Assembly: GCF_039534165.1 (NCBI RefSeq)
Contig: NZ_BAAAUX010000011.1
Span: 620,001 to 684,000 of the forward strand
Length of the DNA stretch: 64,000 bases
From: Saccharopolyspora_D taberi
Lineage (GTDB): Bacteria; Actinomycetota; Actinomycetes; Mycobacteriales; Pseudonocardiaceae
Direction of reading: 5' to 3'
Under the pieces are notes generated by a model. The model ran no database searches. It was not told where the DNA came from and worked only from the letters and a program-made list of their open reading frames with translations. The position numbers and the translations under genes were made by a program. Shown here piece after piece: positions 26,166-34,319 of this stretch; within the stretch, counting starts at the first letter, position 1, and every line of letters begins with the position of its first letter.

Positions 26166-27560
26166 TCACCCCGGTGCGATCTCCACTTCGGGCGCGTGCC
26201 GCAGCAACGGCTCCACCTCCGCGAAACCGAGCGGCTCGGGCATCGCGTAGCGCGGGCGCACGCGCGCGAGCTCGCGGTGCGCGCGCACGAGACCGGCGAA
26301 GTCGCGCGGGAACGCGCGCTGGTCGACGCCCAGCAGGACGCCGGAGCTGCGGGCGTGCGCGGCGAGTTCTCGCCAGGAGCGGATGTCGGCGAGGCCGATC
26401 GACTCCGCGCCGTGGGAGAACAGCATGATCCGGATCTCGTCGTAGGCCCGGGAACCTTCCAGGTAGGACAGCAGGGCCGCGTGCGACTGCTCGGTGCTGA
26501 ACGCCATCCAGAACGGCACCGAGCCCGTCCGCAGCGTCCACCACGGTTCCACCAGCAGGAAGCACTCCGCCAGCAGCCGGTTGCCGGGCAGCCCGCGGCG
26601 GTCGTACCACTGCCGGTACAGGTCGGCGACCACCGGGCTCAGCCGTTCCGGCTCGGTGAAGCTCAGCCGCCGCAGGGTGAAACCCTCCTGCCCGGCCAGG
26701 TCCGCCATCCCCTCCAGCAGTTCCGGTTCGAACCCCCACTCCGCTTCCGGCGCGGTGCCGTCGACCTCCGGCGGGTCCCACGAGGTCCGGGTGGCGCCGT
26801 AGCGCTCCAGCAGGTCGGCCACCCTCGGCCCGCCGCGGTGGTACTCGTCGGCCGTCGCTCCGCCGAGCGCGCCGAACTGGAACAGGTGCCGGTCCCCGAC
26901 CCTGGTCACCGGCCACCGCAACCCGCACTCGGAGCTGACCAGCACCCCGCCCGGCGCCAGGTGCTCGCGGAGGAACCGCCGGTAGGCCAGCGGCAGCCGC
27001 CGCCACTTCACGCGGAAGTACGACATCCCGGCGATCATCAGCCGGTCCTGGTTCGGGTCGTGCATGTGGTGCAGCACCAGGTCCGGATTGGCCGCCAGCA
27101 GCGCCCGGCCCGGCTCGACGCCCATGCCGCGCTCGGTGCGCGGGTCGTCGCGGTCGACTCCCCCGCGCCGCACCGGGATCAGCAGCGTCTGCGGCAGCCA
27201 CGGCGCGTCCAGCGCGGCGGCGAGGTGGACCAGCGCGCCGTTGGACGAGCCGACGAACACCACCGGGTAGCGCCGCTTCGGGTAGTGCTCGACCAGCCAG
27301 GAGGCGATGGCCTCGGAGTCGATCTCGCCGACCCGGTCGCGCGGCACCGCCTCCGACACCCCGCTGATCGCGTAGATCTGGTCGGCGAGCCGGCGCGGCA
27401 GGTGGTTGACCCCGCCGAGCGCCGCCGACAGCACCGGCTCCCAGGCGCCGGAGACCGCCCCCATCGCCGGGACGTCGTACCCGGCGAGGTAGCGCGACAG
27501 CGCTCGCAGCATGCCGGTGGCCGAGTCGAAGGAGGCGACCGCGCGTCCGGGTTTCATCAC
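26166..27560 (-). CDS. Unknown 464-residue protein
   Basis: The segment VVFVGSSNGALVHLAAAL (about 100-117) resembles the strand-nucleophile-helix of an alpha/beta hydrolase (G-x-S-x-G), with the serine at the elbow, but the rest does not match a family I know. The middle (VLHHMHDPNQDRLMIAGMSYFRVKWRRLPLAYRRFL) and C-terminal half are rich in Trp, Arg and His. It has no signal peptide or membrane segment. It lies 30 bp downstream of a small membrane-protein gene in the same direction, probably one operon. Its high GC and good third-position bias support a real gene. Confidence 0.6.
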   Translation of the reverse strand: MMKPGRAVASFDSATGMLRALSRYLAGYDVPAMGAVSGAWEPVLSAALGGVNHLPRRLADQIYAISGVSEAVPRDRVGEIDSEAIASWLVEHYPKRRYPVVFVGSSNGALVHLAAALDAPWLPQTLLIPVRRGGVDRDDPRTERGMGVEPGRALLAANPDLVLHHMHDPNQDRLMIAGMSYFRVKWRRLPLAYRRFLREHLAPGGVLVSSECGLRWPVTRVGDRHLFQFGALGGATADEYHRGGPRVADLLERYGATRTSWDPPEVDGTAPEAEWGFEPELLEGMADLAGQEGFTLRRLSFTEPERLSPVVADLYRQWYDRRGLPGNRLLAECFLLVEPWWTLRTGSVPFWMAFSTEQSHAALLSYLEGSRAYDEIRIMLFSHGAESIGLADIRSWRELAAHARSSGVLLGVDQRAFPRDFAGLVRAHRELARVRPRYAMPEPLGFAEVEPLLRHAPEVEIAPG

Positions 27561-27590
27561 CGTCTCCCGAGCAGGTGCGTCGAAGCCCTT

Positions 27591-28034
27591 TCAGTACCCG
27601 GGAGCGCGCTGCGCGACACCTCGCGGCCGGGCCGCGGTCAGGCCGCAGAGGGTGACGAACCCGGCGAACGCGAGCGCCGCGTGCAGGAACGTCTCCGGCG
27701 GATCCAGCAGGAACACCGTGCTCGCCTTGTCCGCCGAGCCGTAGCAGCAGAGCGCGGCGAAGCCGGCCGCCTGCGCCGCGGCGAACACGGCCAGGCCCCG
27801 GCACCACCGGGCGGCGATCGCCGCCAGCACGCCCGCGACCAGCAGCAGTCCGCTGTGCACCGGGTTCAGCGGCAGGAACAGCACCGTGACCTCGTCGGTG
27901 GGCTGGGACGGCACGGTCATCAGCAGCCCGGCTCCGCTGAGCAGCACCAGGCCGAGTCCCTCCACGCTGATCACCGAACGCCACAGCACCGGCTCCACGC
28001 CAGTCGGGTGCCCGGGAGCGGACCTCCGAAACAT
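27591..28034 (-). CDS. Small membrane protein (DUF4383-like)
   Basis: 147 residues with about four predicted membrane helices (SVEGLGLVLLSGAGLLM, VHSGLLLVAGVLAAIAA, LAVFAAAQAAGFAALCCYG and LHAALAFAGFVTLCGL). The layout is like the actinobacterial DUF4383 membrane proteins; function unknown. The start was placed at ATG 28034; a longer frame extends 50 codons upstream but has no membrane or domain signature. It heads the operon with the 464-residue unknown gene. Confidence 0.55.
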   Translation of the reverse strand: MFRRSAPGHPTGVEPVLWRSVISVEGLGLVLLSGAGLLMTVPSQPTDEVTVLFLPLNPVHSGLLLVAGVLAAIAARWCRGLAVFAAAQAAGFAALCCYGSADKASTVFLLDPPETFLHAALAFAGFVTLCGLTAARPRGVAQRAPGY

Positions 28035-28170
28035 CCATCCACTATGGACACTCCCGTCGGGGCCCGGGGTGCACTGCGCGTGGCGTGTGCGCTGCACCGA
28101 GTGTTCAGCACAGGTCCGGTCGGGTGATGTCACTAACCGGTTACGGGAAGCTGAGAGAAAGCTGAACTGC

Positions 28171-28225
28171 GCAGGGTAGGGCATCCGACCCCCGATCGGG
28201 GTTGCGACATCCCGGATGCCCTGCA
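28171..28225. promoter_or_regulatory. Large inverted repeat upstream of the arabinosyltransferase gene
   Basis: GGGCATCCG (28179-28187) and CGGATGCCC (28213-28221) form a 9-bp stem, enclosing a second palindromic stretch around CCCCGATCGGGG (about 28190-28201). The left arm is preceded and the right arm followed by GCAGGG/CCCTGC, so the pairing can extend. It lies 35-85 bp before the gene start and could be a leader structure, an operator or the terminator of a leftward transcript. Confidence 0.55.
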
Positions 28226-28258
28226 GATCACAGGGCGTGCAGCGACTATTTTTCTCGT

Positions 28259-31200
28259 GTGCTTAGTGCGGGCAAGGACGACACCACGAGTCCCGAAGAC
28301 CAGCCGGCCGCGGCGCCTCCCCCGAAGCGGGATCCCGCTGCCCGAAAACTGCGGGTGATCGCCTCGATCCTCGGGGTGATCGGCACCGTGCTGGCGCTAG
28401 CGGTGCCGTTCCTGCCGGTCAGCTTCGAGATCACCACCCTGAAGTGGCCGACCGACCAGGGCACCCGCGCGGTGTCGGCGCCGTTGACCACCTTCTCGCC
28501 GATCCGGATCGACGCGGCCGTGCCGTGCGAGACCGCCCGCGCCCTGGACACCCGCAGCGACGGGCACGGCACGCTGATCAGCACGACGCCGCCCGGCTCG
28601 GACTACGGCAACGTCACCGGGCTGAAGCTGCAGGTCGACAACGGGCGGCTGGTGCTGCTGTCGAAGGGCCAGCAGCTGGGCACCGCGCCGGTTCCGGGCG
28701 GGCAGTGCTCGATCAAGGTCCACTCGGACGGCCACCGCACCACCGCCTCGGTGGGCGCCCAGCAGATCGCGCAGGTCAACGACGACCAGCGCCCGCAGCT
28801 GACCGGCATCTACTCCGACCTCGACGCCGCCGTGGACAACATCCAGGGCGTGTCGTTCGAGGCCACGGTCGACACCCGCTACGAGAGCACCCCGACGGTG
28901 CTGAAGATCGTCGTGATGGTGCTCGCGGTGCTGGCCTTCGCCGGCTGCGTGGTGACCCTGCGCCGCTTGGACCGGCGGGCGGGCCGCAGGCCCCCGAGGC
29001 TGGCGCCGCCCGGCTGGTGGAAGCCGACGTTCCGGGACGGCGCGGTGGTGTTCGCGCTCGTCGTGTGGTGGCTCATCGGAGCGATGACCTCCGACGACGG
29101 CTACATCCTGTCGATCGCCCGCGCCCGCGCGGAAGCCGACTACATCACCAACTACTACCGCTGGTTCGCGGTGCCGGAGGCGCCGTTCGGCTGGTTCTAC
29201 GAGCTGTACTCGTTGTGGGTGCAGGTCTCGACCGCCACGCCGTGGGTGCGGCTGCCCGCGCTGCTGATGGGCATCGTGAGCTGGCTGCTGATCAGCCGCG
29301 AGGTGCTGCCCAGGCTCGGCCAGCAGGTCCGGCGGAGCAACGCCGCGGGCTGGGCCGCCGCCGCGGTGTTCCTCGCGTTCTGGATGCCCTACAACAACGG
29401 CCTGCGTTCCGAGCCGGTCGTGGTGCTGTTCTCGCTGCTCGCGCTGTGCGCGGTGGAGCGGGCGGTCGCGACCCGGCGGCTGCTGCCCGCCGCGCTGGGC
29501 CTGGTGGTGGCCGCGCTCGCGGTCGGCGCGGGGCCGACCGGCCTGGTCGCGGTGCTGCCCTACGTCGCGGCGATCAAGCCGCTGTTCCGGCTGGTGCGCA
29601 GCCGGGCCCGGCAGTTCGGGTGGCTGCCGGTGCTGGCGCCGATCGCCTGCTGCGGGTTCGTGATCCTGGCGGTGGTGTTCTCCGACCAGACCTTCCAGGC
29701 CGTCCGGGACGCCACCGACATCCGCCAGGAGCTGGGCCCCAACGACCACTGGTACCAGGAGCTCAACCGCTACAACCTGCTGTTCAACCCGACCCCGGAC
29801 GGCTCGCTGGTACGCCGGTGGCCGGTGCTGCTGGTCATCCTGTGCCTGGCCACCTGCGGCGTGATGCTGCTGCGGCGCGGCCGGATCCGGGGTGCCGCGC
29901 TCGGCCCGAGCAGGCGGCTGCTGGCGGTCACCGCGCTGTCGTTCGTGGTGCTCGTGGTGACGCCGACCAAGTGGTCGCACCACTTCGGCCTGTTCGCCGC
30001 GCTCGGCGGCGCGCTGGCCGCGCTGACCGCGCTGGCGACCAGCAGCACGGTGCTGCGGTCGCGGCGCAACCGGGCGGCGTTCTTCGCCGGGCTGATGGTG
30101 ATCATCGCCTTCGCCGCCACCGGCCCCAACGGCTGGTTCTACGTCTCCGGCTGGGGCGTGCCGTGGTTCGACAAACCGCCGTCGCTGAAGGGTTTCCAGG
30201 CCAGCACCGCGCTGCTGGGCATCGCCGCGGTCGCGGCGGTGGTGGCGCTGGTCGAGCACCTGCGCATCGACGAGTACAACCCGAAGGTCGTCGACGTCAG
30301 GGACATGGAGCAGCGCAGCCGGGCGCTCAAGCGCGGCACCGCGCCGCTGGCGATCATCTGCGCGCTGCTGGTGGTCGGTGAGCTGGCGAGCTTCGCCAAG
30401 GTCATCCAGAAGCAGTGGGGCAGCTACAGCATCGGCGGGGACAACATCCAGCAGCTCGCGGGCAACAGCTGCGGCCTGTCGGACTACGTCTACGTCGAGT
30501 CCGAGCCGCGCGACGGCGTGCTCGCGGTGTCGGCGCAGCAGCCCGCCGACGCCGTGCCCGGGCTGAAGGTGCCCCGTCCCAACGCCGAGCAGGAGCGCCC
30601 CGACGACTACCTGAAGGCCAAGTCCGAGGGCTTCCGGCAGCCGGGCGTGCCCGCGAGCGATCCCGAGGTGCCCGGCCAGCAGGACTGGACGCCGCCGCAC
30701 GGCTTCGGCGACCCGGCCGTCCCGGTGTGGGGCTCGTTCGACCCGGAGGGCCTGGGCACCGGCGAGCTGCGCACCGAGTGGTACGACATCCCGGAACGCG
30801 CCGCGGGCGGCGAGGTCCCGGTGGTGGTCACGCTCGCGGGCATCGACGCCGAGCCGAACTCGGCGGTCGTCGAGTTCGGCCGCGACACCCCGCAGGGCTT
30901 CGAGATCATGGAGCGCAGGGCGCTGCCCACCGCGCAGGGCGCGCCGCCGAACTGGCGCGACTCGCGGATGCTGGTCGACGGCGACGCCAAGGGCGCGACG
31001 AAGCTGCGGCTGGTGGCCAAGGACCAGGCGCTCGCGCCGGAGGTCTGGCTGGCGCTGTCGGCGCCGCGCGCGCCGAAGCTGACCCGGATGACCGACTTCA
31101 TCGGCGGCGCCCCGACCTACGTGGAGTGGCCCGCGGCGCTGGTGCACCCGTGCCTGAAGATCCCCGGTCTGCACAACGGGATCGCCGAGACGCCGGGCTT

Positions 31201-31537
31201 CCGGATCGCGGGCGGCCGGGAGGTCCGCGACATCGGGCAGAGCTGGTCGTCGCCGGACATGGGCGGCCCGTTCGGCTGGATGAACGTCATGGCCGGAACG
31301 CACGAGCTGCCCACGTACCTGAAGAACGACATCTCCAGGGACTGGGGCTCGCTGTACCGGATCGACCCCTACGTGCCCGACGCGCTGCCCGCCGAGGCCG
31401 CGATGCGGGTGCGTCCGGAGACGCACTGGGGCCTGTGGTCGCCGGGGCCGATGAGCAAGACCATCCAGCTCCCTGGCGACCTGCCGAGCTCCAACGACCG
31501 CAGCGACGTGCAGAGCACGGACCAGGAGGACCAGTAG
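28259..31537 (+). CDS. Emb-type arabinosyltransferase (GT-C)
   Basis: About 1,092 residues, the usual length for EmbA/B/C. First membrane helix at about 30-52, then the periplasmic jelly-roll-like loop, then the GT-C core with the catalytic DDGYIL motif near residue 277 and about 12 further helices. A C-terminal periplasmic domain (about 700-1092) carries the carbohydrate-binding sequence (WGSLYRIDPY near the end). It transfers arabinose from decaprenyl-phosphate arabinose to cell-wall arabinan. The start was placed at GTG 28259: GACTAT (28244-28249) is a plausible -10 box and there is no Shine-Dalgarno sequence, so the transcript may be leaderless. It is the only emb gene in the window and has no emb neighbours. 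Confidence 0.93.
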   Translation: MLSAGKDDTTSPEDQPAAAPPPKRDPAARKLRVIASILGVIGTVLALAVPFLPVSFEITTLKWPTDQGTRAVSAPLTTFSPIRIDAAVPCETARALDTRSDGHGTLISTTPPGSDYGNVTGLKLQVDNGRLVLLSKGQQLGTAPVPGGQCSIKVHSDGHRTTASVGAQQIAQVNDDQRPQLTGIYSDLDAAVDNIQGVSFEATVDTRYESTPTVLKIVVMVLAVLAFAGCVVTLRRLDRRAGRRPPRLAPPGWWKPTFRDGAVVFALVVWWLIGAMTSDDGYILSIARARAEADYITNYYRWFAVPEAPFGWFYELYSLWVQVSTATPWVRLPALLMGIVSWLLISREVLPRLGQQVRRSNAAGWAAAAVFLAFWMPYNNGLRSEPVVVLFSLLALCAVERAVATRRLLPAALGLVVAALAVGAGPTGLVAVLPYVAAIKPLFRLVRSRARQFGWLPVLAPIACCGFVILAVVFSDQTFQAVRDATDIRQELGPNDHWYQELNRYNLLFNPTPDGSLVRRWPVLLVILCLATCGVMLLRRGRIRGAALGPSRRLLAVTALSFVVLVVTPTKWSHHFGLFAALGGALAALTALATSSTVLRSRRNRAAFFAGLMVIIAFAATGPNGWFYVSGWGVPWFDKPPSLKGFQASTALLGIAAVAAVVALVEHLRIDEYNPKVVDVRDMEQRSRALKRGTAPLAIICALLVVGELASFAKVIQKQWGSYSIGGDNIQQLAGNSCGLSDYVYVESEPRDGVLAVSAQQPADAVPGLKVPRPNAEQERPDDYLKAKSEGFRQPGVPASDPEVPGQQDWTPPHGFGDPAVPVWGSFDPEGLGTGELRTEWYDIPERAAGGEVPVVVTLAGIDAEPNSAVVEFGRDTPQGFEIMERRALPTAQGAPPNWRDSRMLVDGDAKGATKLRLVAKDQALAPEVWLALSAPRAPKLTRMTDFIGGAPTYVEWPAALVHPCLKIPGLHNGIAETPGFRIAGGREVRDIGQSWSSPDMGGPFGWMNVMAGTHELPTYLKNDISRDWGSLYRIDPYVPDALPAEAAMRVRPETHWGLWSPGPMSKTIQLPGDLPSSNDRSDVQSTDQEDQ

Positions 31538-31558
31538 CTAGGAAGGACCAGTAGCTCC

Positions 31559-31596
31559 GGGCGCGGGGTGCGGACACGGTTCCGCACTCCGCGCCC
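31559..31596 (+). terminator. Terminator hairpin after the arabinosyltransferase gene
   Basis: A 16-bp perfect stem (31559-31574 with 31581-31596) around a 6-nt loop, 21 bp past the stop codon. Just before it the words GGACCAGTAGCT occur twice in tandem (the stop-codon region), a small direct duplication. Confidence 0.75.
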
Positions 31597-31723
31597 GTTG
31601 CGTTACCGGGCAAGTTTCACGGCGGGAGCGGCCAGGACTTGGGCGGCGAATGCGAGGTCTCCGTTTCCGGTGGCGGGGGTTCCCTCCGCATGACGCGGCC
31701 AGCGCGCACATGGCCATCCGTTC

Positions 31724-31786
31724 TCAACCGACAGGTTGACAACACTCCCGCGACGCGCCTACCTTCTTATTCAACCGACAAGTTGA
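31724..31786 (+). promoter_or_regulatory. Two ArsR-type operators flanking a promoter
   Basis: TCAACCGACAGGTTGA (31724-31739) and TCAACCGACAAGTTGA (31771-31786) are near-identical 16-bp inverted repeats (TCAAC-N6-GTTGA). The first contains the -35 box TTGACA (31736-31741); TACCTT at 31760-31765 is the -10 after an 18-bp spacer. The second sits between -10 and the gene start. A repressor dimer at each site would fully block the promoter. Confidence 0.75.
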
Positions 31787-31795
31787 GGAGTTCCG

Positions 31796-32161
31796 GTGAA
31801 CGACAGCGCGGAGCGGCTCAACCGGGCGTTCGCGGCGCTGGCCGACCCGACCCGGCGCGACCTGGTGGCCCGGCTGGCCGAGGGCGACGCGACCGTGGGC
31901 GAACTGGCCGAGCCGTACGACATGAGCCTGCAGGCGGTCTCCAAGCACGTGAAGGTGTTGGAGGAAGCCGGGCTGGTGACCCGCAGCAGGGACGCGCAAC
32001 GCCGGCCGGTCCACCTCGACGCGGAGGTGTTCGACCTGATGACGAAGTGGATCGAGCGTTACCGGCGAGCCGCCGAGGAGCGCTACCAGCGCCTCGACGC
32101 CCTGCTGGACCGGATGGCCGACGAGGACCAGAAACCGAACCGCACGGAGGAAGCGTCATGA
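31796..32161 (+). CDS. ArsR-family transcriptional regulator
   Basis: 121-residue winged helix-turn-helix protein (about 10-90; LADPTRRDLVARLAEGDATVGELAEPYDMSLQAVSKHVKVLEEAGLV). There is no cysteine metal site, so it belongs to the metal-independent ArsR group usually paired with SRPBCC proteins. The GTG at 31796 has GAGGAG upstream. The two repeats in its promoter suggest autorepression. Its TGA overlaps the ATG of the next gene (ATGA). Confidence 0.9.
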   Translation: MNDSAERLNRAFAALADPTRRDLVARLAEGDATVGELAEPYDMSLQAVSKHVKVLEEAGLVTRSRDAQRRPVHLDAEVFDLMTKWIERYRRAAEERYQRLDALLDRMADEDQKPNRTEEAS

Positions 32162-32646
32162 CCACGACCAGGCACCAGACCGAGATCAACGCCCCCGCCG
32201 ACGTCCCGACCATCGAGATCGTCCGGGAGTTCGACGCGGCTCCGGAGCGGGTGTTCCGCGCGCACGTCGACCCCGAGCTCTACGCCCGCTGGATCGGACC
32301 GCGCTCGCTGACCACGCGGGTCCTCCGGTGGGACGCGCGCACTGGCGGTGAGTGGGCGTTCGCCAACGACCGCGGCGGCGAGGAGATCGCCTCCTTCTTC
32401 GGCAGCTTCCACGAGGTGCGGCCGAACGAGCGGATCGTGTGGACCTTCACCTACGAGGGCGAGCCCGACGGGGTCGCGCTGGAGACGCTGACCTTCGAGG
32501 CGCTCGGGGGCGGGCGCACCCGCCTGCGGATCCTGAGCGTGGTGGAGGACTTCGAGACCCGCGACGGAGTCCTGGCCAGCGGCATGGAGGTCGGGGTCAA
32601 GGAGGGCTACGAGAAGCTCGACGAACTGCTCGCGCGGGAGAGCTGA
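32158..32646 (+). CDS. SRPBCC-family (AHSA1-like) protein
   Basis: 162 residues with the Bet v1-like cavity fold: VREFDAAPERVFRAHVDPELYARWIGP at the start, and GVKEGYEKLDELL in the closing long helix. AHSA1-like SRPBCC proteins bind small hydrophobic ligands. As the second gene of an ArsR operon (with a DinB-like protein third), it is translationally coupled. Such ArsR-SRPBCC pairs are very common in actinobacteria; the ligand is unknown. Confidence 0.85.
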   Translation: MTTTRHQTEINAPADVPTIEIVREFDAAPERVFRAHVDPELYARWIGPRSLTTRVLRWDARTGGEWAFANDRGGEEIASFFGSFHEVRPNERIVWTFTYEGEPDGVALETLTFEALGGGRTRLRILSVVEDFETRDGVLASGMEVGVKEGYEKLDELLARES

Positions 32647-32647
32647 G

Positions 32648-33208
32648 ATGACGCCGGCCCAACGGCACGCGCGCGACGCGGCGCGGTTCACCGAGCTGGT
32701 CGAGTCCGCCTCGGCGGCCGACTGGGCCCGTCCCAGCCCGGTCGCCGGGTGGACGGCGCTCGACGTCGTGAAGCACTTGGTCGAGTGGTCCCGCGGATTC
32801 CTGCGGGGCGCGGGGATCGAGCTCCCGGCCCTGGACGTCGACGCCGATCCGGTCGCCGCGTGGCGGCAGCACGTCAGCGACGTCCAGGCCGTGCTCGACG
32901 ACCCCGGAGGGCGGGTGCTCAGCAACCCGCACACCGGCGACAAGCCCGTGGACGAGGCGATCGACGAGTTCTACACCGCCGACGTCTGGATGCACTCCTG
33001 GGATCTCGCCAAGGCGCTCGGCCGCGAGCCCGACCTGGGCCTGGAGCGCTGCCGCGCCGCGCTGGCGGCCATGGAGCCGATCGACCGGCTGCTGCGCGAG
33101 AGCGGCCAGTTCGGTCCCGCCGTGCCGGTCGCCGACGGGGCCTCCGCGCAGGACCGGCTGATGGCCTTCATCGGCCGCGATCCGGCCTGGCTGCCCGGCT
33201 ACTCCTGA
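32648..33208 (+). CDS. TIGR03086-like / DinB-superfamily metal-binding protein
   Basis: 186 residues. N-terminal block RFTELVESASAADWARPSPVAGWTALDVVKHLVEW has the typical histidine of mycothiol-dependent maleylpyruvate-isomerase-like DinB proteins, and DVWMHSWDLAKALG supplies another. Ligands are consistent with a single metal ion. It may use mycothiol to modify or detoxify a small molecule bound by the SRPBCC protein. Third gene of the ArsR operon (1-bp gap); its last 10 bp overlap the FCD regulator gene, convergently. Confidence 0.85.
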   Translation: MTPAQRHARDAARFTELVESASAADWARPSPVAGWTALDVVKHLVEWSRGFLRGAGIELPALDVDADPVAAWRQHVSDVQAVLDDPGGRVLSNPHTGDKPVDEAIDEFYTADVWMHSWDLAKALGREPDLGLERCRAALAAMEPIDRLLRESGQFGPAVPVADGASAQDRLMAFIGRDPAWLPGYS

Positions 33209-33879
33209 CGGTCGGTGAGGCGGCGGGAACGGCGTTCGATGTCGGCGAAGTGCTGGGTCATCGCCTCGGCCGCCGCACCGGCGTCGCCGGAGCGGATCGA
33301 GTCGACGATCAGCTGGTGCTCGCGGCCGATCTCGGCGCGCACCCACTCCGGCGGGTCGATCTCGGCCTCGACCCGGTGGTAGACCGTCCAGAACAGGTCG
33401 ATGAGCTGCGCGGCGATCTCGTTGCCCACCGGGCGGTACAGGGTCTGGTGGAACCGCCGGTCGGCCTCGACCACGTCACCGGTGCTGATCTCGGCGACGC
33501 ACTCCTCCAGCTCGGCCAGGAACTCCTCGTCGGCGTGCCGGGGCACCTCGGCGATCAGCGCCGTCTCCAGGATGCGCCGGACCTGGATGAAGTCGGCCAG
33601 CACCGAGGCGTCCTGGCGGGCCGACTGCCTGGCCCGGAACAGCAGCCCGGGCATCAGGGCGGTGACCGGGGCCTCGCCGACGAAGGTGCCGTAGCCGTGC
33701 CGGATGTCGACGATGCCCAGGGTGTGCAGGGCGCGCAGGGTCTCGCGGATCGAGTTGCGGCTGGCGCCGAGCTTCTCCATCAGCTGCGGTTCGCTGGGCA
33801 GCGGCGCTCCCGGTGGCAGGCCGGATTCGAGGATCAGGTCCACGACCCGGTCCTGTAGCACTCTGCCGCCACCAGCCAT
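33199..33879 (-). CDS. FCD-family GntR transcriptional regulator of the sialoglycan locus
   Basis: 226 residues. N-terminal GntR winged helix (about 1-70: LPPGAPLPSEPQLMEKLGASRNSIRETLRALHTLGIVDIRHGYGTFV) and an all-helical FCD ligand domain with the metal-site histidines (RRFHQTL and the later REHQLIVD, MTQHF). The ATG at 33879 follows GGAAGGAGC. A 20-bp element ACATGGGACGTAGGATGTCC lies in its promoter (33925-33944, minus orientation) and, unchanged, between the nanA-like and sialidase genes (38625-38644). It therefore probably controls itself and those genes, in the manner of NanR-type repressors. The operator identity is seen; the effector (a sialic acid or galactoside) is inferred. Confidence 0.85.
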   Translation of the reverse strand: MAGGGRVLQDRVVDLILESGLPPGAPLPSEPQLMEKLGASRNSIRETLRALHTLGIVDIRHGYGTFVGEAPVTALMPGLLFRARQSARQDASVLADFIQVRRILETALIAEVPRHADEEFLAELEECVAEISTGDVVEADRRFHQTLYRPVGNEIAAQLIDLFWTVYHRVEAEIDPPEWVRAEIGREHQLIVDSIRSGDAGAAAEAMTQHFADIERRSRRLTDRQE

Positions 33880-33924
33880 CCCGGCTCCTTCCGCGCCCGT
33901 CGGGGTTCCCAGGTTAGCCCTTGC

Positions 33925-33944
33925 GGACATCCTACGTCCCATGT
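33925..33944 (-). promoter_or_regulatory. FCD operator, copy 1 (own promoter)
   Basis: ACATGGGACGTAGGATGTCC on the minus strand, identical over all 20 bp to the copy at 38625-38644. The core GGAC-N7-GTCC is an inverted repeat. It lies 46 bp upstream of the FCD regulator start and about 110 bp upstream of the first secreted-peptide ORF on the plus strand, so it could regulate in both directions. Confidence 0.8.
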
Positions 33945-34053
33945 CCCTGGTGGGCGAGGGGGCGGGCCCCGGCCGATCCGGGGGCGCGCACCCTCGCCGG
34001 AGGGTTCCCGACCTGCGAACGTTCGTCGCACCTCACGACAGAGGGAGGAAACC

Positions 34054-34197
34054 ATGAAGAGCCTTTGGCGGCGCGCGATGGTCGGCATCGCCGTCGCGGT
34101 TCCGGCCTTCCTGGCGATCGAGCCGGTCGCCAGCGCGAGGCTGAGCCTCAACCACAACGAGACAGTTCTCCAACCGCAGCAGGAGGAATCGCCATGA
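34054..34197 (+). CDS. Secreted micropeptide 1 (NHNETVL family)
   Basis: 47 codons. The N-terminus MKSLWRRAMVGIAVAVPAFL, then AIEPVASA, is a classic Sec signal peptide (positive n-region, hydrophobic core, A-x-A cleavage site after residue 28). The predicted mature peptide is RLSLNHNETVL plus the tail QPQQEESP. The ATG is preceded by GGGAGGA. The tail DNA contains the ribosome binding site (CAGGAGGA) of the next micro-ORF, and the stop overlaps its ATG. The conserved NHNETVL is shared with micropeptide 2. I propose a signalling or effector peptide; no family is known to me. Confidence 0.75.
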   Translation: MKSLWRRAMVGIAVAVPAFLAIEPVASARLSLNHNETVLQPQQEESP

Positions 34198-34313
34198 AGA
34201 ACATGTGGCGCCGCGTGACGGCGGGCATCGTCGTCGCGCTTCCGGCGTTCCTGACGTTCGGGCCGCTCGCCCACGCCGGACTCAGCTACAACCACAACGA
34301 AACCGTCCTTTAG
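34194..34313 (+). CDS. Secreted micropeptide 2 (NHNETVL family)
   Basis: 39 codons. Signal peptide MKNMWRRVTAGIVVALPAFL, then TFGPLAHA, predicted cleavage after residue 28, leaving the 11-residue mature peptide GLSYNHNETVL that ends exactly at the stop codon. The aligned part of micropeptide 1 differs at few positions (RLSLNHNETVL), showing tandem duplication with selection on the C-terminal heptamer. ATG overlaps the previous stop (ATGA) behind AGGAGGA; the TPR gene starts 6 bp after its stop. A processed C-terminal peptide plus a TPR protein recalls Phr/Rap systems; this is inference. Confidence 0.78.
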   Translation: MKNMWRRVTAGIVVALPAFLTFGPLAHAGLSYNHNETVL

Positions 34314-34319
34314 TCCGGA

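Noticed and set aside
28397..31426. A 1,009-codon minus-strand frame opposite the arabinosyltransferase
   Set aside because: Composition (His/Arg/Asp/Gln-rich) is that of a shadow frame; the plus strand encodes a recognisable membrane transferase.
34054..34197. First micropeptide as the leader (attenuator) peptide of the second
   Set aside because: It has its own strong ribosome binding site, a signal peptide and the same conserved heptamer, so it is a paralogue and not merely a leader.
34054..34313. The micropeptides as FxSxx-COOH or lanthipeptide precursors
   Set aside because: No FxSxx or Cys/Thr/Ser-rich core, no radical-SAM or LanM-type gene nearby, and a clear Sec signal peptide instead of a RiPP leader.
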